This document shows positions 58,463 through 64,000 of a stretch of 64,000 bases of DNA, one piece after another. The notes below the pieces were generated by a model. It worked only from the letters and a program-made list of their open reading frames with translations, was not told the DNA's origin and did no database searches. The stretch lies in the NCBI GenBank assembly GCA_032251335.1, contig JAVVDW010000002.1:127266-191265 (forward strand). Reading direction: 5' to 3'. The stretch is from UM-FILTER-40-17 sp032251335. GTDB lineage: Bacteria; Bacteroidota; Bacteroidia; Flavobacteriales; Flavobacteriaceae. A program made the position numbers and the translations under genes. The stretch's first letter is position 1. Every line of letters starts with the position of its first letter.

Positions 58463-60937
58463 CTAAACCCCGCCACCGCCTTCAAATTCTTCGCCACCGC
58501 CAAATTCTTGACCCGGTCCTTGCTCTCTGCGCTGTCTCTGACGCTGGTTGTTTTGCTGATTGAAACGATAGGTAAAGTTGATGGTAAACTGTGGTTTTCG
58601 AAATTGATTTTCACTTTCAGATCTAAAAGTGCTTGTGCGGGTTTCGGTTTCCCGGATGTTGCTGTTGAATACATCTCTAAAGTTAAAAACGATGGATGCT
58701 TTTTCTTTGAACAAATCTTTGCTCAATGCCAAGTTCATACTAAAAACACTTTTGTTTTCATTTTGTGCATTTTCTGATGGACCGGAATAGAACATGGTCT
58801 GTTGGAAGTCTATTTTGCCGGGGAGTGTGGTGCGCGAATTTAAACGTGCAAACCAACTTGTGTTGTCGGCATCGAAAGAAACGCCGTTAAAATCTCCATC
58901 ACGTGTTGAATTGAAGAAATTGAAACTACCGTTCATTCGCCACCATTTGGTGGGTGTGTAGTTTCCGCCAAATTCAAAACCGATCCTTTCTTCCGTTGAG
59001 AGGTTAACGGGAAATCGCCTTACGATGGGGTCGCCATTATCGGTAAGGTTGCCGGTGTCTTCTGATATAAATTCAAAAACATCTGTATTTTTTTGGTAGA
59101 ATATAGAAGAGGTTAGAGTCAGCTTTTTCCATCTCCTGAGGTAGGCTAAATCTACACCGTTGGAATAAGAGGGATCTATATCCGGATTTCCTTGAAAAAT
59201 ATTGGTTTCACTGGAACGAGAGGGGAATGGGTTCACAAATCGAGATCGCGGCCTGGTAATACGTCTGTTAAACCCTAAGGTGACGCTTTCTTCCTCGTTA
59301 AATTCCCACCCCAAATTGATGGTTGGGAAAAAGTCTGTGTAGTTTTCATCAAAGCTTTCGCCGGTAGTGGTCAGCGTTACGTTGATGTCTGAGACTTCCA
59401 TCCTCATGCCAAGAAGAACCGAAAACTTTCCCGCTTTGGTTCCCCATTGGGTGTAGAGCGCGTTGATGTTTTCTTCGTAAATCAATTCGTTGGATAAGTT
59501 AGCATCTAGTACAAGTTCTCCACCTACGCCAAGGGTGTCAACCCTAAAATCGGTAGTGAGTTCGTTAAAATTGCCTCTATAGCCAAATTCAAATTGAGAC
59601 TGTTTGTTTTTTCCGTATGGCAATACATAATCGGCCTGCACTAAAATACGATCTTGATTTTCTTTAGTGCTGTTGGTTTCGAAGTCGAGTGCCTGTTCTG
59701 TGGGGAAAATTTCAGATTCATTGATGATGGAGGATTCATCTTCTACGGATTCTTCGTATTGAAAATCGGCCGTCAAAATATGTCCGTCTGTTTTAAATTT
59801 TTTCTGAAAATTTAACGAATACTGTAGCGTACGTTCATATTCATCTTCGTCTTCTCTTCGGAAAGTTCTGTTGACAAGTTCCCTGGCTTCATTGAGCCTG
59901 TCGGTAAAATTATCCGTGCCGGTTTTGCCGCCGTTTTGCCGCATAAATACAGCACCGGTCAGGGAGGTACGATCCGTGAAGAAGTATTCAAGACCTAAAT
60001 TGGTATTGAAATTATTTCGAATTCTGTCAAAATCCCTGTCCTCGTTAATGAATTTGTTTTCCGGATTTCCAAAAAAGTTTTCTCTGTCGTTGGTGGTTTC
60101 GCCCGGAGAATCTCTATAACTGTAAGAAGTAGTATTAAAAAGATTGATTTTTTTGGTTCTGTAGTTCAAATTGACATTGGCACCATGGTTGTCCGGAATA
60201 CCGGTTGTAAGCGAAAAAGAGCCGTTTAGTCCTTGTATCTTTCCTTTTTTGAGGATGATGTTGATGATGCCCGCTGTGCCTTCTGCATCGTATCTGGCAG
60301 ATGGGCTAGTAATGACTTCGACGCTTTCTATGGCATCTGCCGGAAGTTGTTGCAAGGCGTCGGTAGAACTCAAACCCACCAAGCCGGAGGGTTTTCCGTC
60401 AATGAGAATACGCACGTTTTCATTGCCACGAAGACTTACGCCACCTTCGGCATCTGTGGTAATCGATGGAATGTTTTCGAGCAAGTCTAAGAAATTTCCC
60501 CCTTTGATGGTTAAATCCTTTCCAACATTGTATATTTTTTTGTCCAGACGAATTTCAACATCGCGTTTTTCTGCAACCACTTGCACTTCATCCAAATTTT
60601 GAGAATCTATGCTGAGTTTGACAACACCTAAATCGAGATTTTCTCGAATGGATTTCTCTTTTATTTCAAAAGATTTAAAAGAGATATATTCTACCTTAAT
60701 ATTATAGGTGCTGGCAAAAATTTCAATTTCAAATTTCCCTTCCAAATTGGTCACTGCCCCGGTAAGCATCTGTGGGCGTTGGCTGTTTTGTAGCGTAATA
60801 GTAGCGTATTCTAAAGGTGTATTGGTATCTGCATCTATGACGGTGCCGGTTACAGTCACTTTTTGTATAGCCGGGCGTTGTTGACCTATCATATTGATGC
60901 TTACTGAAAATATCAATAAAAAAATTACAGTTCTCAT
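58463..60937 (-). CDS. TonB-dependent outer-membrane receptor with carboxypeptidase-like domain and Gly-rich tail
   Basis: 824 residues. Signal peptide about 1-18; CarboxypepD_reg-like domain near 26-100 (VTGTVIDADTNTPLEYATIT); plug domain near 125-230 (DLLENIPSITTDAEGGVSLR, VRILIDGKPSG); then an OMP_b-brl_3 beta-barrel from about 380 to 790. The barrel ends at TINFTYRFN, but 35 more residues follow, rich in Gln, Arg, Gly and Glu and ending FEGGGGV. Outer-membrane barrels normally end in an aromatic residue needed for BAM insertion, so this tail is odd. The usual neighbours SusD or a sigma regulator are absent; ligand unknown. A small secreted-protein gene precedes it. Confidence 0.9.
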   Translation of the reverse strand: MRTVIFLLIFSVSINMIGQQRPAIQKVTVTGTVIDADTNTPLEYATITLQNSQRPQMLTGAVTNLEGKFEIEIFASTYNIKVEYISFKSFEIKEKSIRENLDLGVVKLSIDSQNLDEVQVVAEKRDVEIRLDKKIYNVGKDLTIKGGNFLDLLENIPSITTDAEGGVSLRGNENVRILIDGKPSGLVGLSSTDALQQLPADAIESVEVITSPSARYDAEGTAGIINIILKKGKIQGLNGSFSLTTGIPDNHGANVNLNYRTKKINLFNTTSYSYRDSPGETTNDRENFFGNPENKFINEDRDFDRIRNNFNTNLGLEYFFTDRTSLTGAVFMRQNGGKTGTDNFTDRLNEARELVNRTFRREDEDEYERTLQYSLNFQKKFKTDGHILTADFQYEESVEDESSIINESEIFPTEQALDFETNSTKENQDRILVQADYVLPYGKNKQSQFEFGYRGNFNELTTDFRVDTLGVGGELVLDANLSNELIYEENINALYTQWGTKAGKFSVLLGMRMEVSDINVTLTTTGESFDENYTDFFPTINLGWEFNEEESVTLGFNRRITRPRSRFVNPFPSRSSETNIFQGNPDIDPSYSNGVDLAYLRRWKKLTLTSSIFYQKNTDVFEFISEDTGNLTDNGDPIVRRFPVNLSTEERIGFEFGGNYTPTKWWRMNGSFNFFNSTRDGDFNGVSFDADNTSWFARLNSRTTLPGKIDFQQTMFYSGPSENAQNENKSVFSMNLALSKDLFKEKASIVFNFRDVFNSNIRETETRTSTFRSESENQFRKPQFTINFTYRFNQQNNQRQRQRREQGPGQEFGGGEEFEGGGGV

Positions 60938-61018
60938 GAATAGATTTTAAAGGGATTGATTTTCTATGGCAAAATTTGAACAACGACATGTACCACATGC
61001 GCGCCTGCCATAAATAGT

Positions 61019-61438
61019 TTAAAAAAAGCTAGTTTTGATTGGGGTTTTGTTGCCAAACTGACTTTGGCGTTTCTCGCGGTTTTCTTTTTCAATTTGCATA
61101 TACAATTCATATTGCTCCGGAATCAAAAGGTTTTCAATCTCTTTGAGTTGAGCGGGACGTAAATTGGCTAACGAGTCTTGAATCTTCTCTCGAGTCAAAT
61201 CAGTGTTCCTGACTAAATCTGTACGTGTTTTGGCATGCTTTATTAGTGTAATTTCAAGCAGCTTTTTTTGTACGTCATCTAGCATGAGCGTGGGCGCAAG
61301 CTCTTCTACCTGTTTGGCAATCCGCTCTTCAACCGGGATTTGCGTACCGCCGCCACCAAATGAGGGTCTTCGTTGTTGTGCAAAACTGCCGCTACCGGCA
61401 AGCAGCAATAAACACAAAAATGTAAAGGTCTTTTTCAT
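61019..61438 (-). CDS. Small secreted helical protein of unknown function, Spy/CpxP-like outline
   Basis: 139 residues with a signal peptide (about 1-20, ending GSFAQ). The mature protein starts with a Gly-rich stretch (RRPSFGGGGTQIPVEERIAK near 23-42) and continues as charged amphipathic helices, with LTREKIQDSLANLRPAQLKE near 85-104. The overall outline, a short secreted helical protein with a helical hairpin of this kind, recalls the Spy/CpxP periplasmic chaperones, but the LTxxQ motifs are not clear, so the assignment is weak. It lies 81 bp before the TonB receptor gene on the same strand, and probably shares its transcript. Confidence 0.55.
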   Translation of the reverse strand: MKKTFTFLCLLLLAGSGSFAQQRRPSFGGGGTQIPVEERIAKQVEELAPTLMLDDVQKKLLEITLIKHAKTRTDLVRNTDLTREKIQDSLANLRPAQLKEIENLLIPEQYELYMQIEKENREKRQSQFGNKTPIKTSFF

Positions 61439-61590
61439 ATATGTTTTAAAAATTCACCATTAAGACTCTAAATTGCCTATCGGGTTTAAAAGGATTTTGG
61501 TTAAATCCTTGTTAAATAAAAAATGATTTTGGTGACTAAAACGACATCCCTTTTCAAAAGAGAAATCAACAAAAATTTAATTTCAGATGA

Positions 61591-61625
61591 TTTGTGGGAT
61601 TGATTTTGTGAAATATGTAAATTTG
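61591..61625 (+). promoter_or_regulatory. Promoter of ilvE
   Basis: TTTG at 61591-61594, a 23-bp spacer, then TAAATTTG at 61618-61625, an exact -7 box 19 bp before the ilvE start. Confidence 0.5.
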
Positions 61626-61644
61626 CAGCTTAATAACGATAAAA

Positions 61645-62712
61645 ATGAGTTTAGCCCTTACGCCATTAAAAATAACAAAAGCCATCAATTCCAGACGTGC
61701 AGAAGTTGATTTCGACAATTTGGTTTTTGGAAAGGTTTTTACAGATCACATGTTTGTTTGCGATTACGAAAACGGATCTTGGCAAACACCGCAGATTGTT
61801 CCTTACGGTCCCATTAGTTTAGAGCCGTCAGCCAAAGTTTTTCATTACGGGCAGGCCGTTTTTGAAGGCATGAAAGCTTACAAAGATACCGAAGGCAAGA
61901 CTTGGTTGTTTCGCCCCGATCAAAACTATCAACGCATCAATAAATCATTAGAGCGTTTGGCCATGCCGGCATTCCCCGAAACTTATTTTTTTGACGGACT
62001 CAATACGCTCCTCAAAATGGACGATGCATGGATTCCGACAGCTGAGGGTTCTTCCTTATATATAAGACCCTTCGCCATTGCCACAGAATCGGGTGTTTCG
62101 GCTTCGCCATCTACGAAATACAAGTTTATGATCATTCTGTCGCCGGCACAATCGTACTATTCAGGTGAGGTGCGGGTTCAAATTGCAGAAAAATATAGCC
62201 GTGCCGCTAGTGGTGGTACAGGATATGCCAAAGCCGCAGGAAACTATGCCGGACAGTTTTTTCCGACAAAACTTGCCAATGAAGCCGGTTTTCAACAAGT
62301 AATTTGGACAGATGCAAGCAGTCATGAATACCTTGAAGAAGCCGGAACCATGAATGTCTTTTTTAGAATCAATGACACCTTGTTGACGGCTCCTGTCAGC
62401 GATAGAATTCTCGATGGCGTTACACGTAAAAGCATACTCACTTTGGCCAAAGACAACCATTTTAAAGTGGAAGAAAGACCTGTTTTGGTGTCAGAAATCG
62501 TTGACGCTGCCCAGAGCGGTAGCCTAAAGGAAATTTTTGGTGCCGGAACAGCGGCTATTGTGAGTCCTGTATGTGCATTTTCCCATCAAGGAAAAACTTT
62601 TGAGCTGCCAAAGATGCACGACAGTTTTGCAGAGCGTTTCAAAACCATGCTCAATGATATTCAGTACAACAGGGCAACAGATCCGTATAACTGGAGGTAC
62701 GCAGTGAAATAG
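61645..62712 (+). CDS. ilvE: Branched-chain amino-acid aminotransferase
   Basis: PLP enzyme that interconverts branched-chain amino acids and 2-oxo acids. 355 residues, the longer (mitochondrial-like) type II form. Seen: FHYGQAVFEGMKAYKDTEGK near 68-87, LYIRPFAIATESGVSASPS near 138-156, SGGTGYAKAAGNYAGQFFPT near 189-208 with the PLP lysine, and EYLEEAGTMNVFFRINDTLL near 230-249. ATG 61645 follows the promoter at the expected distance. It converges on the Sua5-type gene, 21 bp apart. Confidence 0.95.
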   Translation: MSLALTPLKITKAINSRRAEVDFDNLVFGKVFTDHMFVCDYENGSWQTPQIVPYGPISLEPSAKVFHYGQAVFEGMKAYKDTEGKTWLFRPDQNYQRINKSLERLAMPAFPETYFFDGLNTLLKMDDAWIPTAEGSSLYIRPFAIATESGVSASPSTKYKFMIILSPAQSYYSGEVRVQIAEKYSRAASGGTGYAKAAGNYAGQFFPTKLANEAGFQQVIWTDASSHEYLEEAGTMNVFFRINDTLLTAPVSDRILDGVTRKSILTLAKDNHFKVEERPVLVSEIVDAAQSGSLKEIFGAGTAAIVSPVCAFSHQGKTFELPKMHDSFAERFKTMLNDIQYNRATDPYNWRYAVK

Positions 62713-62733
62713 GAATTAAATTCTTACCGCCTC

Positions 62734-63690
62734 CTATCTCTCAATGATTTCAGTTGCGCATTTTCGCAACCTATTCATGACCGTCAGCCCAATTCCCGCT
62801 TCTGAGACAGCGGCCATAAGCAGTACATCTACTTTGTCTGTGTCTGCTTTTCGTAGAATTTCGTACAGATTTCGGTTAAAGTCTTTGATGTTATCTGGTT
62901 TGATTACCCTAGTTTTGAGGTCTTTTTTCTTATAAAAATCAAGATATTCAGGTATTCGATCGATTGCATTTATTTCGAATAAAACCACTTTAGCGACGGG
63001 TGCATAATGCTGGTATTTCATTCCGGGCGATTTGGCGATTCTTACTTTTCCCGAACTCAGTCTAATTTCCGGAAGCACTTTTTCTATTTCAGACACACTC
63101 AAGCCACCCGGCCTGAGTACGGTAGGAATTTCTGTTGTCAAGTCCAAAACTGTTGATTCCAAACCAATCTTGCTCCCTTTAGATTTGACAATGCCGGCTA
63201 TTTTTCCGTCAAAATCTTCCAGTACGTGTTTAAACCTTGTGCCGGATGGTTTTCCCGAAAGATTGGCAGAAGGAGCCGCAATTGGAACACCGGCAAGTTT
63301 AATCAATTTGCGGGCAATTCTACTTTGAGGCATACGCACGGCAACAGAATCTAAACCGGCAGTCACTTCATCCGGAATATGTGTTCTTCTGTTTAAGATA
63401 ATTGTCAATGGTCCCGGCCAAAAAGCATTCGTTAATTTTTCCACCCATGCTTTTTTGTCGCTACCCACATTTGCAATTTCATATAAATCCTTCACAGTGG
63501 CAATATGAATGATTAGCGGATTGTCTGCGGGTCTGTTTTTAGCGATAAAGATTTTTTTAACTGCGGACGCATCCAATGCATTTGCACCCAAACCATACAC
63601 AGTTTCCGTGGGAAAAGCGACCAATTCACCTTTTATAAGTAAATCTGCTGCTGCTTTCAGGTTTTTTGCGTCAAATATTAGCGTTTTCAT
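62734..63690 (-). CDS. L-threonylcarbamoyladenylate synthase (Sua5/YwlC family)
   Basis: Makes threonylcarbamoyl-AMP for the t6A modification of ANN-decoding tRNAs. 318 residues. The N-terminal YrdC domain (about 5-190) has LVAFPTETVYGLGANALDAS near 24-43, IFIAKNRPADNPLIIHI, and PIAAPSANLSGKPSGT near 137-152; the C-terminal Sua5 domain (about 215-318) begins PGMKYQHYAPVAKV and is what separates Sua5 from the shorter TsaC. ATG 63690 (MKTLIFDAKN) is chosen over a start 15 codons upstream. It stands alone, converging on ilvE. Confidence 0.93.
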   Translation of the reverse strand: MKTLIFDAKNLKAAADLLIKGELVAFPTETVYGLGANALDASAVKKIFIAKNRPADNPLIIHIATVKDLYEIANVGSDKKAWVEKLTNAFWPGPLTIILNRRTHIPDEVTAGLDSVAVRMPQSRIARKLIKLAGVPIAAPSANLSGKPSGTRFKHVLEDFDGKIAGIVKSKGSKIGLESTVLDLTTEIPTVLRPGGLSVSEIEKVLPEIRLSSGKVRIAKSPGMKYQHYAPVAKVVLFEINAIDRIPEYLDFYKKKDLKTRVIKPDNIKDFNRNLYEILRKADTDKVDVLLMAAVSEAGIGLTVMNRLRKCATEIIER

Positions 63691-63751
63691 AAGATTGTTG
63701 TCTAAATCAAATCTCAGTTCAAAATTACTTTGCAAAATTGCAACTTTAAAA

Positions 63752-63814
63752 TTAGAATTGCGCCTTAGCCTTCAAACGCGCTTTCATAAATTCCCAGACT
63801 TTTGCTTCGGATGA
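63752..63814 (-). other. Short coding-like tail, possible gene remnant
   Basis: On the minus strand, after an in-frame TAA (plus 63815-63817), twenty codons read SSEAKVWEFMKARLKAKAQF before a TAA stop. An internal ATG would give an 11-residue peptide only. The composition looks like a protein C-terminus, so a decayed gene upstream of the Sua5 gene is possible. Confidence 0.25.
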
Positions 63815-63928
63815 TTAGTTAAAGTTTGATTGACTAGTTTTAGCCTGTTTCTGCAATCCTGTTTTACAGCTACTTACTAAATACTATGAAGATTTTTTTA
63901 TTTTCCTCGTCAAATTTTACTTTTTCTC

Positions 63929-63959
63929 TTGCGTACTATTAAAGAAGGTTATATCTTTG
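63929..63959 (+). promoter_or_regulatory. Promoter facing out of the window
   Basis: TTG at 63929-63931, 20 bp, then TATCTTTG at 63952-63959, an exact -7 box followed by CCGTC. It would drive a gene starting near or beyond the right end. Confidence 0.6.
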
Positions 63960-64000
63960 CCGTCCTTAAAAAGTAGAATTTTTAGTGTTTGATGAAGGGG

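Larger units (their letters stand above)
63691..64000. other. Non-coding region at the right end
   Basis: No gene in 310 bp except a possible remnant at 63752-63814 on the minus strand and a promoter facing right at 63929-63959. An ATG at 63992 could start the next gene, but only three codons are visible. Confidence 0.6.

Noticed and set aside
1..64000. tRNA, rRNA, CRISPR array, insertion sequence or prophage genes
   Set aside because: None was found: spacers hold no cloverleaf with anticodon and TTCGA arm, no regularly spaced repeats, no transposase, integrase or phage structural genes.

Overview
The window reads as chromosomal DNA of a bacterium of the phylum Bacteroidota, most likely class Flavobacteriia. 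Evidence seen directly: many intergenic TAnnTTTG boxes, several with a TTTG about 20 bp upstream (the Bacteroidota housekeeping promoter); a gliding-motility lipoprotein of the GldI type; families almost confined to this phylum (DUF4271, DUF6095, DUF6249, DUF5686 and an OMP_b-brl_3 TonB receptor); BshA; and a short 4.5S-type SRP RNA. Base composition is moderately AT-rich. No tRNA, rRNA, CRISPR array, prophage or insertion sequence was found. A run of exactly 100 Ns at 56932-57031 marks a scaffold gap.

Layout. 1-6.2 kb: tail of a sugar nucleotidyltransferase, alaS, then an M23 peptidase / MerR / LemA / two TPM-domain genes. 6.2-16.7 kb: a minus-strand surface-glycan cluster with six glycan-assembly genes (five glycosyltransferases or glycosyltransferase-like proteins and a methyltransferase), then neuC, neuB and neuA, which together would make CMP-sialic acid from UDP-GlcNAc, then queD. 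16.8-24 kb: enoyl-CoA hydratase, acyl-ACP desaturase, phosphatase, RRM protein, PhoD-like hydrolase, DHH phosphoesterase, gldI and a secreted cyclophilin-FKBP fusion. 24-24.8 kb: a HigBA-type toxin-antitoxin pair between two matching hairpins. 25-27.2 kb: ECF sigma factor with a putative anti-sigma protein, a DUF6249 protein and the SRP RNA gene. 27.3-36.9 kb: glutaminyl cyclase, GT39-like transferase, DUF4271, hemD, DUF1573, valS and the phospholipid genes cdsA and psd with an acyl-CoA-binding protein and a LUD protein. 37-44.7 kb: ftsH, rsfS, birA, DinB-like, DUF6095, icd, a LolD-like ATPase and a DUF58 protein. 44.8-56.8 kb: DUF5686 outer-membrane protein, AAA/VWA pair, a heparan-acetyltransferase-like membrane protein, msrA, a cytoplasmic cyclophilin-FKBP fusion, ftsY, pabC, pabB and bshA. 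57-64 kb: OB-fold lipoprotein-like protein, YceI, TonB receptor, a small secreted protein, ilvE and a Sua5-type enzyme.

Most of the window is ordinary core genome. The parts worth a second look are a family of about 60-bp imperfect palindromes found in three intergenic spacers (upstream of neuC, ftsH and bshA), two copies of which show a compensatory base-pair change and one of which abuts the assembly gap; the sialic-acid cluster, whose sialyltransferase is not obvious; the hairpin-flanked toxin-antitoxin module; a two-domain glycosyltransferase with a seemingly degenerate N-terminal half; and the paired secreted and cytoplasmic cyclophilin-FKBP fusions. I did not find convincing evidence of a wholly new multi-gene system.
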